Assembly (NCBI GenBank): GCA_026388335.1
Contig: JAPLJZ010000001.1
Span: 1-51,003, forward strand
Reading direction: 5' to 3'
DNA length: 51,003 nucleotides
Origin: Deltaproteobacteria bacterium
GTDB taxonomy: Bacteria; Desulfobacterota; Syntrophia; Syntrophales; UBA8958
Each line of letters starts with the position of its first letter. Position 1 is the stretch's first letter. Below the pieces are notes generated by a model. That model was not told the origin of the DNA. It searched no databases and worked only from the letters and a program-made list of their open reading frames with translations. Below are positions 1 to 9,432 of the stretch, in pieces. The translations under genes and the position numbers were made by a program.

Positions 1-42
1 GGCGTCCCCATAAACAGCAGCCTCGACTTGGGCATAGTGCAT
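1..42 (-). CDS. N-terminus of an unidentified protein (partial)
   Basis: An ATG at 40-42 on the minus strand has a strong ribosome binding site (GGGGAGG, 3 to 4 bases upstream of the ATG). The frame stays open to the window edge and gives MHYAQVEAAVYGDA. It follows priA on the same strand after about 80 bases and may share its transcript. Fourteen residues are too few to name a family. Confidence 0.4.
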   Translation of the reverse strand, partial: MHYAQVEAAVYGDA

Positions 43-122
43 GTACCTCCCCAGCACGTAATTATTTCCATATAGTCAAAAATTCCTTGAAAAGGAAATG
101 AAATTGTTGTCTTCCGCTTTTG

Positions 123-2330
123 TTACATGAAGTGGACGGGATCCACGTCTACCTTGATCTGCACGCCCGGGGCGTGAAATCCCGACAGGATATCCCGTGT
201 CAGGGCGTGTAGAAAACGGCTGTCATCCCCTTTCAAGAGCAGTTGCCAGCGGTAACGGCCCCGCAGCCGGAACAGGGGGGCTTCTGCCGGTCCGACGATC
301 TCCACCTTTCCCCTCACCCTGGCCAGCCTGAGCAGCTCCCGCGCCTTTGCGGCGAGCCTATTGATTCCCTCCTCCCCTTTATCTTGATGGATACAAGACA
401 GGCGCAGATGAATCAGCCGTGAAAAGGGGGGGTAGAATAAGGATTGGCGCAGCGAGATTTCCTCTTCGTAGAAACCGTCATAGTCGTGATCTCTGGCCCT
501 CTGGATGGCGTAGTGGTTGGGATTGAAGGTTTGAATGATCACCTTCCCCGGAACATCGCCCCGGCCTCCCCGGCCGGAAACCTGGGTCAGGAGTTGGAAG
601 GTGCGTTCGGCGGCGCGGAAATCGGGCAGGTTAAGGGATGTATCCGCCAGGATCACCCCCACGAGGGTGACATTGGGAAAGTCATGCCCCTTGGAGATCA
701 TCTGGGTCCCTACGAGAATATCGATCCGATCCTGACCGAGGGCGTGGAGTAACTGCTCGTGAGCCCCCTTCCGGTCCATGGTGTCGCTGTCCATGCGCCT
801 GATCCGGGCCGTGGGGAAAAGGTTGGTTATCTCTTCCTCTAACAGCTCCGTTCCCATACCGTAGGCGCCGATATTTGAGCTGCTGCACCGGGAACAAACC
901 AATCCTCCCGCCAGGGTATAATCACAGTAGTGGCATTTCCAGACCCCTTCCTGGGCATGTTGAATCAGGGAAACCTCGCAATTCCGGCACTTCAGGGGCT
1001 GTCCGCAGTCCCGGCAGATCTGGAAGGTATGATAGCCGCGCCGGTTGAGGAGGAGCATGACCTGCTGCTTCCGGTCCAGGGTTTCTCGAATGGCGGCGGC
1101 GAGGCGACGGGAAAAGATGGTGAAGGTATTCTCGCCGTGGATAGCCTTTTCCATTTTCATATCCACAATCTCCACGGGGGGCAAGGGCCGGTCGGCGATC
1201 CGGCCGGGCATGGTCAGGCAGGAAAATTTCCCGGAGCGGGCATTGAAACAGGTTTGTACCGCCGGCGTCGCCGATCCGAGGACAACCGTAGCCCCGTGGA
1301 GACGTCCCTTGACAATCGCAAGATCCCGGGCGCTGTATGGCAGTCGGTCATCCTGCTTATAGGAGGCGTCGTGTTCCTCATCGACAATGATCAACTTGAG
1401 ATCCCGGACCGGCGCAAAGAGGGCGGAGCGGACCCCCACGGCCATGTGTATTTCGCCTCGTCGCAGGCGCTGCCACTGGTCATAGCGGACGGCGCGGGAA
1501 ACGCCGCTGTGGAGAACGGCAATGTTTTCATTCACGAATCTTTCTTTGAGTCGCGTAATGAGCTGAGGGGTAAGGGCGATTTCCGGAACGAGATAGATAA
1601 CCCCCCCCCGGCGCCGGCGTACCTCCTCCATGGCCTGGAAATAGACTTCCGTTTTACCGCTTCCGGTCACACCGTGGAGAAGAACGGTGTGGAATTGACC
1701 GGCCTGGAGATTACCGTGGATTTCTTGTAAGGCCGCCTCCTGGGATGGATTCGCGGCAGGTCTTCCGGAAGGTTCCCCGACGGTGAGAAAAGGCGGTAAT
1801 GGGCAGGATACTCCCTTTTCCGTGATACAGGCGAGTCCCTTCTTTTCGAGGGTCGCAAGAGTGGAACGAACATTTCCCAACCTTTGGCAGAGGTCGGCAA
1901 CAGATACTTCGGTCTCCTCTTGAAGGATTTTCAGGAGGAGACGTTGTTTTTTCGTTAATTTTACAGTGGTTGACGTCGCATTGCCGCTGGCGGCGGCCAC
2001 CTTTTCCGTCCGGGCGCGGCGATCCTTTACACCCGGCAGGATTTCTCCGAGGACCTTTCCGAGAGGATAGAGGTAATAATCCGCCGTCCAACTGTAAAAG
2101 GCGAGATCACGGTCGTCAAACAACGGCTCTTGATCCAGGACCTCAATGATCTCTTTGGGATTTTCAATATCCGTAGCGGTTGTGATCCCGACGATGCATC
2201 CTGTCTCCCGCTTGTTGCCAAAGGGGACAAGCACCCGTTTGCCAATAGCGGCATCCTTCTCCATCTCCGTGGGGACGATATAATCAAAGGATTGGTCTTT
2301 GGGGATAGGGATGGCAACCTTCACAAACAT
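123..2330 (-). CDS. priA: Primosomal protein N' (replication restart helicase PriA)
   Basis: PriA is a superfamily 2 3'-5' DNA helicase that recognises stalled forks and reloads the replicative helicase. The 735 residues match the family length. An N-terminal 3'-end-binding domain covers about residues 1-100. Walker A is GVTGSGKTEVY near residue 220 and the DEEH box is at 317-320. A double zinc-binding insertion lies around 440-490 with paired CxxC motifs (CRDCG, CRNC, CHYC, CSRC). The ATG at 2330 gives the expected N-terminus FVKVAIPIPKDQSFDY, although the upstream ribosome binding site is weak. It is the last complete gene on the minus strand here. The identification is secure. Confidence 0.97.
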   Translation of the reverse strand: MFVKVAIPIPKDQSFDYIVPTEMEKDAAIGKRVLVPFGNKRETGCIVGITTATDIENPKEIIEVLDQEPLFDDRDLAFYSWTADYYLYPLGKVLGEILPGVKDRRARTEKVAAASGNATSTTVKLTKKQRLLLKILQEETEVSVADLCQRLGNVRSTLATLEKKGLACITEKGVSCPLPPFLTVGEPSGRPAANPSQEAALQEIHGNLQAGQFHTVLLHGVTGSGKTEVYFQAMEEVRRRRGGVIYLVPEIALTPQLITRLKERFVNENIAVLHSGVSRAVRYDQWQRLRRGEIHMAVGVRSALFAPVRDLKLIIVDEEHDASYKQDDRLPYSARDLAIVKGRLHGATVVLGSATPAVQTCFNARSGKFSCLTMPGRIADRPLPPVEIVDMKMEKAIHGENTFTIFSRRLAAAIRETLDRKQQVMLLLNRRGYHTFQICRDCGQPLKCRNCEVSLIQHAQEGVWKCHYCDYTLAGGLVCSRCSSSNIGAYGMGTELLEEEITNLFPTARIRRMDSDTMDRKGAHEQLLHALGQDRIDILVGTQMISKGHDFPNVTLVGVILADTSLNLPDFRAAERTFQLLTQVSGRGGRGDVPGKVIIQTFNPNHYAIQRARDHDYDGFYEEEISLRQSLFYPPFSRLIHLRLSCIHQDKGEEGINRLAAKARELLRLARVRGKVEIVGPAEAPLFRLRGRYRWQLLLKGDDSRFLHALTRDILSGFHAPGVQIKVDVDPVHFM

Positions 2331-2477
2331 GGCGGCTCAATCCTTCTCAGGGTGAGGGACAGGGTGGAAGTGGGGCAATAAAGAGATCTGTTAGCGCTGT
2401 AATAGGCACTACCTCAATATATATCGGAAGTTTCATTGTTTAGACGCAAGGATGGAGAGAGGGGGGAAGGGTGAAGG

Positions 2478-2846
2478 CTATTCGCCCTTCATTTTTTCGA
2501 GCTTCTCCTGTTTGGTCTTGCATTCGATGCACTCAGTGGTCACGGGCCTGGCCATGAGCCTTTTCTCTGAGATGTCTCCACCGCAGCCGTTGCAAACGCC
2601 ATAGGTGCCATCGTCGATGCGCTGAATGGCTTCCCGCATCTTGGCGATGAGTTTTCTTTCCCGGTCCCTGATCCGGAGTTCGAAATTACGGTCCGATTCC
2701 AGGGATGCCCGATCATTGGGGTCGGGATAGTTCTCCTTGCCGTTGGTCATTTCCGATACGGTTTTTTCCGCATCCAACAGCAATTCGCTTATCTTCTGAT
2801 TCAACATGAATCTAAAAAACTGAAGTTTGTCGGGCTTCAAGGGCAT
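2478..2846 (-). CDS. dksA: RNA polymerase-binding transcription factor, DksA/TraR family
   Basis: DksA binds the RNA polymerase secondary channel and works with ppGpp to adjust rRNA and amino-acid promoters. The 122-residue protein has the coiled-coil tip motif DPNDRA at 42-47, fitting the functional DxxDxA pattern. It also has a C4 zinc finger, C85-x2-C88 and C106-x2-C109. It is shorter than E. coli DksA (151) but normal for deltaproteobacterial members. The start has a good ribosome binding site (AAGGTGGTGAG). The gene stands alone between rfaE2 and priA, with 147-184 bases on each side. Some organisms have several DksA-like paralogues, so this copy's exact role is inferred. Confidence 0.9.
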   Translation of the reverse strand: MPLKPDKLQFFRFMLNQKISELLLDAEKTVSEMTNGKENYPDPNDRASLESDRNFELRIRDRERKLIAKMREAIQRIDDGTYGVCNGCGGDISEKRLMARPVTTECIECKTKQEKLEKMKGE

Positions 2847-3030
2847 CTCACCACCTTATACTTCATACTTGTATCATGACATTCGGATAGAGGGACATAC
2901 ACGATCCGCAGGTGTTTGTAAAGAAAAAAAATGAACGGTCAAGGGGGAATACAAGACAGGGCTTTCCGGCATAATATATCAATAAATTTAAGCATATGGA
3001 TTGTAAGAGCTTTGAATTTATCCCTGTATG

Positions 3031-3507
3031 TCAACCATAAATCTGCCGGATCTTTTCCACGATGTTGGTTGTCGAACGACCCTCGGTAAGGGGGATGGTG
3101 ATGACCCTGCCCCCCGAAGCCTTCACGAAGTCAGCGCCGGCAATTGCCGCTTCGGTCCAGTCACCTCCTTTGACGAGGATGTCGGGCTGAAGATATTCAA
3201 TCAACCGTTGGGGAGTCGGATCATCAAAAAGGATCACGTAATCGATGGATTCCAGAGCAGCCATGATGTCCGCCCGCTCATCTTCCGGGACCAGGGGACG
3301 TTTTTCCCCCTTAATAGCGCGGACGGAGACGTCGCTGTTCAATGCCAAAACAAGGATATCCCCAAGCTTTTTCGCTTCTCGCAGGTAACGGACATGGCCG
3401 ACGTGGAGAATGTCGAAACAGCCGTTGGTAAAGACAATGGTTTCCCCTGCCTGGCGTAAACCGTTTAATTGTTCTTTCAGCGTCTCTTTAGGAACGATTT
3501 TGTTCAT
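3031..3507 (-). CDS. rfaE2: D-glycero-beta-D-manno-heptose 1-phosphate adenylyltransferase
   Basis: This enzyme makes ADP-heptose from heptose 1-phosphate and ATP for the lipopolysaccharide inner core. It corresponds to the C-terminal half of E. coli HldE. The 158 residues form a nucleotidyltransferase fold with the signature FTNGCFDILHVGH (HxGH at 35-38) and a later GRSTTNIVEKI segment. It stands as a separate single-domain gene, as in many non-enteric bacteria. The kinase half is not in the window. The ATG at 3507 is preceded by GGGGAG. Presence of the gene supports an LPS-bearing Gram-negative host. Confidence 0.93.
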   Translation of the reverse strand: MNKIVPKETLKEQLNGLRQAGETIVFTNGCFDILHVGHVRYLREAKKLGDILVLALNSDVSVRAIKGEKRPLVPEDERADIMAALESIDYVILFDDPTPQRLIEYLQPDILVKGGDWTEAAIAGADFVKASGGRVITIPLTEGRSTTNIVEKIRQIYG

Positions 3508-3549
3508 TTTCTCCCCATTTCACAATCGGATTTATTTAAGGTATCCCTA

Positions 3550-4056
3550 TCATGATGTCTCTCTTTCTTTAAGAACATCTAAAAAGAAATTCAACAGGGC
3601 AGTTGTAAATTCAGACATATTTTCAATTCTGTCAGATTTTCCGGTTTCGATTGACTTAGCCCGGTTTATAGGACCTGCTACAGCAAGAGCTGTGTAGCCT
3701 GCATTGTGGCCGTAATGACTTTTCGAAGGGCCTGCCGCTCCACCTTCACCAATCACCCAGTCCGTTCCGATTTTTTCTCTGAATTTAAGCGCTATTTCCA
3801 GAATCAATTCCGGAGTTGAACCTCCGTAAATCCGATGTTCTTCCTTGCCCATACCCACAATTTCTTTGCGTATCTGATAACTGTACAATACGGAGCCACC
3901 GACAAAAAATGAAGATGCACCCGGTATTGACAATAAACAGGCGGATATCAGACCACCAGCGCTGGATTCCGCCACGGACAATGTTTCTTTAGCCCTTGTC
4001 AGGATAGCGGCGATATCTTTTACCAGATTCATTTGTTCCACAGTAACGAAACTCAT
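3550..4056 (-). CDS. CinA C-terminal domain protein (PncC-like amidohydrolase)
   Basis: The CinA C-terminal family includes nicotinamide-nucleotide amidohydrolases (PncC) that recycle NMN to NaMN. The 168 residues contain AESSAGGLISA, a variant of the usual AES-C/S-TGG active-site segment, and a later GxAGPxG-like stretch (GGAAGPSKSHYG). The N-terminal molybdopterin-binding domain of full-length CinA is absent, as in stand-alone PncC. The DNA looks more AT-rich than its neighbours. The family is confident, but the changed motifs (SAGG for TGG, GGSVLYSY for a GGxVTYS-type segment) mean that NMN deamidase activity is only an inference. Confidence 0.8.
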   Translation of the reverse strand: MSFVTVEQMNLVKDIAAILTRAKETLSVAESSAGGLISACLLSIPGASSFFVGGSVLYSYQIRKEIVGMGKEEHRIYGGSTPELILEIALKFREKIGTDWVIGEGGAAGPSKSHYGHNAGYTALAVAGPINRAKSIETGKSDRIENMSEFTTALLNFFLDVLKERETS

Positions 4057-4182
4057 AACAATAGGCCCCTTTCTTTATTTCTTCGTAATCTATTAAAACC
4101 GAATAGCATAACTAATTGTTATGTCGCCCTAATTCACGTCTCCCGCGCTTCGCGGGGAACGCGTTGTGCCTGAAAGCCCTTT

Positions 4183-5361
4183 TCAATGGTGGAACAGGCG
4201 CAGGCCGCAAAACGCCATGGCAATGCCGTATTTGTTGCAGGTATCGATCACCTGCTGGTCGCGGATAGAACCGCCGGGCTCGACAATGACGGTCACGCCG
4301 CTACGATGGGCGCGCTCGATGTTATCGCCGAAGGGAAAGAACGCGTCACTGCCAAGGGCAACGCCGGTCACCTTGCTCAGCCATTCCTTCTTCTCAGCTG
4401 CCGTCAAAGGTTCGGGACGGCGGGTGAATGTTTCGGCCCATAAGTCGTCACCGATCACGTCCTCCGGGGTATCCCCGATGTAAATATCGATGGCATTGTC
4501 GCGGTTGGGCTTGGAAACATCGTTGCGGAAAGGCAGATCCAGCACTTTGGGCATATGGCGCAGCTGCCAGTTGTCGGCCTTCTGGCCAGCCAGGCGGGTG
4601 CAGTGGATACGGCTCTGCTGACCGGCGCCGACACCGATTATCTGGCCGTCCTGCACGTAGCACACGCTGTTGGACTGCGTGTATTTCAGGGTAATCAAGC
4701 TCAGCACCAGGTCGCGCTTCTGCACATCGGTCAGGATCTTGTTCTCCGTCACCATATTTTCCAGCATGCCGTTGTCGATCTTCAGGCTGTTGCGGCCCTG
4801 CTCAAACGTAATGCCAAACACCTGCTTGTGCTCGACGGGGTCGGGCACGTAGTTGGGGTCGATGGCAACCACGTTGTAGTTGCCGTTCTTCTTGGTCTTT
4901 AAAATTTCCAGCGCTTCCGGTTCATAGCCCGGGGCAATGATGCCGTCGGTAACCTCAGGCTTGATGATCTGCGCGGTGGTAACGTCGCACGCGTCGGAGA
5001 GCGCAATCCAGTCGCCGAAGCTGCTCATACGATCGGCTCCGCGGGCGCGGGCGTAAGCACAGGCAAGCGGAGAAAGCTTCATATCGGCGTTGATGTGATA
5101 CATCTTGCGAAGGACGTCGTCCAGTGGATAGCCCAGGGCAGCGCCGGCGGGGGACACATGCTTAAAAGAGGCCGCGGCAACCACGCCGGTATTCTCTTTC
5201 AGTTCCTTCACCAGCTGCCAGCTGTTCAGGGCGTCCAGAAAGTTGATGTAACCAGGCTTGCCGTTCAATACGACAACAGGCAGGTTGCTGCCGTCCGCCA
5301 TAAAGATTCTGGCAGGCTTCTGGTTAGGGTTGCAGCCGTATTTAAGTGCTAATTCGTTCAT
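4183..5361 (-). CDS. purH: Phosphoribosylaminoimidazolecarboxamide formyltransferase (stand-alone)
   Basis: It transfers a formyl group from 10-formyl-THF to AICAR, the ninth step of purine synthesis. The 392 residues contain the AICAR transformylase motifs FKHVSPAGAALG (equivalent to the catalytic Lys-His loop), SNSVCYVQDGQIIGVGAGQQ and VEPGGSIRD. The usual N-terminal IMP cyclohydrolase domain of bifunctional PurH (about 520 residues) is missing. That activity is supplied by the next gene, whose stop lies 3 bases before this ATG. Ribosome binding site GGAGG precedes the start. The split arrangement is best known in Clostridia, so transfer from that group is plausible. Confidence 0.93.
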   Translation of the reverse strand: MNELALKYGCNPNQKPARIFMADGSNLPVVVLNGKPGYINFLDALNSWQLVKELKENTGVVAAASFKHVSPAGAALGYPLDDVLRKMYHINADMKLSPLACAYARARGADRMSSFGDWIALSDACDVTTAQIIKPEVTDGIIAPGYEPEALEILKTKKNGNYNVVAIDPNYVPDPVEHKQVFGITFEQGRNSLKIDNGMLENMVTENKILTDVQKRDLVLSLITLKYTQSNSVCYVQDGQIIGVGAGQQSRIHCTRLAGQKADNWQLRHMPKVLDLPFRNDVSKPNRDNAIDIYIGDTPEDVIGDDLWAETFTRRPEPLTAAEKKEWLSKVTGVALGSDAFFPFGDNIERAHRSGVTVIVEPGGSIRDQQVIDTCNKYGIAMAFCGLRLFHH

Positions 5362-5364
5362 TCC

Positions 5365-6096
5365 TTATTCCTCCACCGTTTCGTATTTGTTAATGATGAC
5401 ATCCTTGTATGCCTGAGTCGCCAGGTCAATGGCACGCACAAACAGGCTTACCTGGTTATCCTTGTTCAGGGCCTCCCAGAGCTTGCCGGCGTATTTGTCA
5501 GGGTCTTCCTCATCCATGGCCACGCGCAACGGCTCGCCCACAAAACTGGGAATCGGAGCGCCGTTGCACTTGTAAGTACTGATAAAGTGCCCTTCTCCGG
5601 CAAGGGGCTGGGGATAATCAAAGGTAAAGCGCTGAATGCTGTTTTCATTGCCGTCGTCGCTCTTCAAAATGCTCATTTTATAGCCACCAATGCGCATATC
5701 CACTACGCCGGAAATGCGGGGCGTCCAGTTGGGGCCGTCGTCCTCAAAAGTGCGGGTATTCAGCGCGGCCTCAAAGCCATAGCCGGAGCAAACATTACGG
5801 GCGATAAAATCGCGGATGGTGTCGGTCTGGTCGCCGTTGGTCACAATCGTGGTGTCGTCCAGAGTCAGCACGGGGTTGTATATAATCAGGTGCGAATCTG
5901 TCATCTTGGAAGGGTCGGCAGCCATGGTGCGGATGCCGCCGTCAATGGGGTCAAACACACGGTTACGGCTGTTTACACTGCGGCCCATAATAAAGTAGGC
6001 AATCATGGCTTTCTTGCCATCGGGCGTTTTTCCGATACAGATGCCACGGCCCGGATACTCGTTGCCGGCCAGATATTCGTATAAGTTCTCTTTCAT
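5365..6096 (-). CDS. IMP cyclohydrolase, PurO-like
   Basis: It probably closes the inosinate ring (FAICAR to IMP), the last step of de novo purine synthesis. The 243-residue product resembles the PurO/IMP_cyclohyd family rather than the N-terminal domain of PurH. Recognisable segments are NEYPGRGICIGKTPDG and YFIMGRSVNSRNRVF. The start is set at the ATG at 6096 because AGGAGAG sits just upstream; a further in-frame ATG at 6126 lacks this. It lies 3 bases before the AICAR transformylase gene, so the two are surely co-transcribed and together replace a fused PurH. Confidence 0.87.
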   Translation of the reverse strand: MKENLYEYLAGNEYPGRGICIGKTPDGKKAMIAYFIMGRSVNSRNRVFDPIDGGIRTMAADPSKMTDSHLIIYNPVLTLDDTTIVTNGDQTDTIRDFIARNVCSGYGFEAALNTRTFEDDGPNWTPRISGVVDMRIGGYKMSILKSDDGNENSIQRFTFDYPQPLAGEGHFISTYKCNGAPIPSFVGEPLRVAMDEEDPDKYAGKLWEALNKDNQVSLFVRAIDLATQAYKDVIINKYETVEE

Positions 6097-6296
6097 TTTA
6101 CTTCTCTCCTGTAGATAAGGCATCAATTTTTTAGGCTGGGAGTGTATGAAGATAAAATTCCCATGTCAACTAGATTTAGCGGAATATTAATTTTCACAAC
6201 AATATGTGCGGTGAGATGTTAGTGATGTTTGTCAGACATGAATCTTGTTTCTAACGGATTGAAATGTTGTATAAAAATGCGGGTAGCCAATATTTA

Positions 6297-7031
6297 TCAA
6301 GCATCCTTTACCGCCCTGGCCAAGGTGAGAACACCAACCTGGGCCGCGCCGCAATTCAACAACACCCGGGCGCACTCGGCGAGGGTGCTTCCCGTCGTGT
6401 AAACGTCATCAATCAATAAAACATGCTGTTTCCTGACCCTTTCTTTATCGGCAATACCGAAGGCCCCTTTGATATTGGTCTGCCGCTCTTTGCGTCCCAT
6501 CATCGTCTGGGGCGGCGTGTCTCTTTCGCGCCTCAGAGTGACAAAATCCAGGGGGATGGCATACCTTGCGGAAAGTACTTTTGCCAGGAGCAGGGACTGG
6601 TTGAATCCCCGTTCCCGCAGACGCCGGATGTGGAGCGGAACCGGCATGATCATCGTGTAGCCCTGCATGTCCATGCCGGGATAGGAATCACCGGTCATCA
6701 TCCTTCCCAGGCCGGATCCCATGCCGGTTTTGTTGTGGTATTTAAAGGCATGAATAGCTTCAAGCAGAATGCCTTCGAAGGCGGCGACGGATCGGGCGAC
6801 GGCGAAAGGCTTGGGTGCCGTCAGACAGTCTCCGCACAGATGGTCCGATCCTTCGGAATCGGGAAATGGGGCCCCGCAGGCCGGACAGAGAGGGGTGCGA
6901 ATGTATCGAATCTTCTCTTCACAGACGGCGCAGAAAAGATCATTGGTCAATTTTTCTGCAACCGTCCGGCAGGACTGGCAACGGGGAGGAAACAATACAT
7001 CGGCCAAATCCCGGAGCACTTCCTTCAACAC
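6297..7031 (-). CDS. comF: ComF family protein (phosphoribosyltransferase fold)
   Basis: ComF-type proteins carry a PRPP-binding fold and are linked to DNA uptake in competent bacteria; their biochemical reaction is unsettled. The product has N-terminal zinc-finger pairs (CQSC, CAVC, CPAC, CGDC) and the C-terminal PRPP loop LLIDDVYTTGST. The start is taken as GTG at 7031, one base after the rsfS stop, because GAGGG lies 8 bases upstream. An in-frame TTG at 7058 would overlap rsfS and has no ribosome binding site. Translational coupling with rsfS is likely. No other competence genes are in the window. Confidence 0.9.
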   Translation of the reverse strand: MLKEVLRDLADVLFPPRCQSCRTVAEKLTNDLFCAVCEEKIRYIRTPLCPACGAPFPDSEGSDHLCGDCLTAPKPFAVARSVAAFEGILLEAIHAFKYHNKTGMGSGLGRMMTGDSYPGMDMQGYTMIMPVPLHIRRLRERGFNQSLLLAKVLSARYAIPLDFVTLRRERDTPPQTMMGRKERQTNIKGAFGIADKERVRKQHVLLIDDVYTTGSTLAECARVLLNCGAAQVGVLTLARAVKDA

Positions 7032-7032
7032 A

Positions 7033-7413
7033 TCACAAGCCCTCGGCAAGTTCCTCAATCAGGGAGGCATCGTCGGAGATGAACATCCTGGGGGCATCCG
7101 CCCAAAGGCGCTCGATATCGTAAAATTCCCGGAGTGGTTCCAAAAAAACATGAATGACGACATCATCGTAATCCATGAGGGCCCACCTCCCATGCTTTTC
7201 TCCTTCAATGCCGAGGGGGGCCATGCCGACCTTTTTCAGGCTCTCCTCGATGGAGGAGCACAGGGCCTTGACCTGGCGGTCCGAGGCGCCGCTACAGATG
7301 AGAAAATAATCAGTAAAAGATGATATTTCCGCAACTTTCATGACCACAAGATTATGAGCTTTCCGGGTCAGGGCGGCATTTATGCAACATAACACCCTTT
7401 CCCTGGCGTCCAT
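7033..7413 (-). CDS. rsfS: Ribosomal silencing factor RsfS
   Basis: RsfS binds ribosomal protein uL14 and blocks subunit joining when nutrients are short. The 126 residues fit the family length and show the typical segments KVAEISSFTDYFLICSG, SDRQVKALCSSIEE, and EGEKHGRWALMDYDDVVIHVF. It heads a two-gene unit with comF, whose GTG start follows the rsfS stop by one base. The usual neighbours nadD and obgE are absent. A 222-bp divergent region separates it from the plus-strand isomerase gene and must contain both promoters; no clear promoter boxes were recognised there. Confidence 0.95.
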   Translation of the reverse strand: MDARERVLCCINAALTRKAHNLVVMKVAEISSFTDYFLICSGASDRQVKALCSSIEESLKKVGMAPLGIEGEKHGRWALMDYDDVVIHVFLEPLREFYDIERLWADAPRMFISDDASLIEELAEGL

Positions 7414-7635
7414 GGGTGGTGAAGCGACGGCCTCACTATTGGCGGTTTTGGATAGGCTTGTGGAGATGGTTGAAGGTCCCCCTTTCTTGATAAATTGTAA
7501 TAACCTGTTGTTTTCAGTAACAGATTAAGTCTTTATTGTCAATATGAAATGTATTTTTCATTGTCTTAAGCCGACATCATGTGCTAAAAACCGCCTGTCT
7601 TTCAAGGGTTCCTTTCACAACCTTCAGGAGGAGGC

Positions 7636-8454
7636 ATGGAGAAGATTGCATTATTCCCGATATTGAAAAAAGTTCAGGTCCATATCCCTTTTCATTTTCT
7701 CTACGAGCAGTATCTTCCCAGGGTCCTGCAATACGGAATGAATCCGGAAATCAGCTTTAACAGCGATATCCTGGATACCTATCGCGAGGCTGATTACCGC
7801 CATGTTGCCGACAAACTCAGGGACGCCGGCCTGAGGGTTACCTTTCATGCCCCCTTTATGGACCTCCGGCCTGGCGCCATTGATCCGCAGATTCGCCGTG
7901 TCTCCGAGGAGCGGATCATGCAGGTATTGGCCCTTGCCGACTATTTTCGGCCCGTCTCCATCGTTTGCCATCCCTCCTTTGACGACCGGTATTATGTTTC
8001 CACGGAGGACCAGTGGCTGGAAAACAGTCTCCGTACCTGGGGCGCCCTGCTGTCTCGCGCCGGAGATATCCCAGTCCTGATAGTCCTGGAAAATGTCTAT
8101 GAGAAAGGCCCGCGCCAACTGCACCGGCTCCTGACATCCCTTTCCTCGCCTCATTGCGGATTTTGTTTTGACACCGGCCATTTCAACGTGTTTGCCCGGG
8201 AACCGCTTACCGACTGGATTGATACCTTGGCTCCCTTTCTCAGGCAGGTACATCTCCATGACAATCATGGTCAGGCGGACGAACATCTCGCGGTGGGGGA
8301 CGGGAGCTTTCCCTTTGGGGAGTTTTCCCGGATGCTGAGGGAGAAAGGTCTTTGCCCTATCGTCACCATCGAAGCCCACAATGAAAGTAATCTCTTGAAA
8401 TCGCTTGAAAATATGCAGCATCTGGCCATCCACGGGGAGGGATTTCCTTGCTGA
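7636..8454 (+). CDS. Sugar phosphate isomerase/epimerase (AP endonuclease 2-like TIM barrel)
   Basis: The 272-residue protein has the xylose isomerase-like TIM-barrel fold. Metal-binding residues are visible in the usual strands: [36 protein letters not shown] and TIEAHN. Such proteins isomerise or epimerise sugars or inositol derivatives; the substrate cannot be told from sequence. The ATG follows a strong AGGAGGAGG. Its end overlaps the next permease gene by 7 bases, so it is translationally coupled to transport. This suggests it acts on something the transporter brings in, which is an inference. Confidence 0.8.
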   Translation: MEKIALFPILKKVQVHIPFHFLYEQYLPRVLQYGMNPEISFNSDILDTYREADYRHVADKLRDAGLRVTFHAPFMDLRPGAIDPQIRRVSEERIMQVLALADYFRPVSIVCHPSFDDRYYVSTEDQWLENSLRTWGALLSRAGDIPVLIVLENVYEKGPRQLHRLLTSLSSPHCGFCFDTGHFNVFAREPLTDWIDTLAPFLRQVHLHDNHGQADEHLAVGDGSFPFGEFSRMLREKGLCPIVTIEAHNESNLLKSLENMQHLAIHGEGFPC

Positions 8455-9422
8455 GCTATATCCTCAAGCGCATTGGCTTTATGATCCCCATGCTGGTCGG
8501 GATTACGATAATCTGTTTTGCCGTCATGCATCTTGCCCCCGGTTCCCCGACGGACCTTCAAACCCAGATGAATCCACGGGCGTCGGCGGAACTAAAGGAA
8601 CGCCTGCGGGCGATGTACGATCTGGATAAGCCCCTCCATGTCCAATACGGATTGTGGGTAAAGCGCCTGATGGTCATGGATCTTGGCAAATCATTTGCTA
8701 CCGATCGCCGTCCCGTGGCGGACAAGATCATGGAACGTCTGCCCATTACCATTATCCTGAATATCCTCTCCATGCTCCTGATTTTGGCAGTGGCCATACC
8801 ACTGGGGGTGCTCTCGGCGGTCCATCAGGATTCCTGGTTTGATCGGGTCGTCAGTGTCTTTGTCTTTGTGGGTTTTGCCATTCCGACCTTCTGGCTTGCC
8901 CTGCTCCTGATGATCTTCTTCGGGGTGGATCTGGGCTGGCTGCCCATATCGGGGATCCGGTCCCTGAATTATGAGTATCTTGCTCCGGGGGCCGCGTGCT
9001 TGGATCTTGTCAAGCACCTGATCCTGCCCGTAGGGATAGCCGCCTTCGGAGGTTTAGCCGGCCTGTCCCGATACATGCGGGCCAATATGCTGGAGGTTAT
9101 ACGCCAGGATTATATCATGACGGCGCGGGCCAAGGGGTTGAGCGAATTTCAGGTCGTCTACAAGCACGCCCTCCGCAACGCCCTCCTGCCGGTCATCACT
9201 ATTCTCGGCCTTTCGATTCCCGGGCTTATCGGCGGCAGCGTCATCTTCGAGACGATATTTGCCATTCCCGGCATGGGGCAACTTTTTTACATGTCTGTAA
9301 TGGCTAGGGATTATCCAACCATCATGGGGATTTTGTTCATCGGCGCCATTCTGACCCTCCTGGGGAACCTGATTGCGGACGTTGCTTACGCCGTAGCGGA
9401 CCCCAGGATTAGAGTGTCTTAG
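8448..9422 (+). CDS. ABC transporter permease, DppB/OppB type
   Basis: This is an inner-membrane permease of the peptide/nickel/oligosaccharide ABC family. The 324 residues begin with the classic N-terminus [18 protein letters not shown] and carry the EAA loop ([20 protein letters not shown]), which contacts the ATPase. About six hydrophobic segments are seen. The start is TTG at 8448, supported by GGGGAGGG seven bases upstream, and it overlaps the isomerase gene. It forms a heterodimer with the next gene. No binding protein or ATPase gene is present in the window, so those subunits must be encoded elsewhere and the substrate is unknown. Confidence 0.9.
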   Translation: MLSYILKRIGFMIPMLVGITIICFAVMHLAPGSPTDLQTQMNPRASAELKERLRAMYDLDKPLHVQYGLWVKRLMVMDLGKSFATDRRPVADKIMERLPITIILNILSMLLILAVAIPLGVLSAVHQDSWFDRVVSVFVFVGFAIPTFWLALLLMIFFGVDLGWLPISGIRSLNYEYLAPGAACLDLVKHLILPVGIAAFGGLAGLSRYMRANMLEVIRQDYIMTARAKGLSEFQVVYKHALRNALLPVITILGLSIPGLIGGSVIFETIFAIPGMGQLFYMSVMARDYPTIMGILFIGAILTLLGNLIADVAYAVADPRIRVS

Positions 9423-9432
9423 AGGATCAGCC

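Noticed and set aside
930-1730. Long plus-strand frame of 266 codons inside priA
   Set aside because: It is antisense to a clear PriA gene and its product shows no family features.
2847-3030. Promoter boxes upstream of dksA
   Set aside because: TTTACA-N17-TATGTC can be found on the minus strand but the -10 is poor and alternatives exist in this AT-rich gap.
4142-4156. CCCGCG-CTT-CGCGGG hairpin after the AICAR transformylase gene as a terminator
   Set aside because: The stem is only 6 bp and no T run follows on the minus strand.
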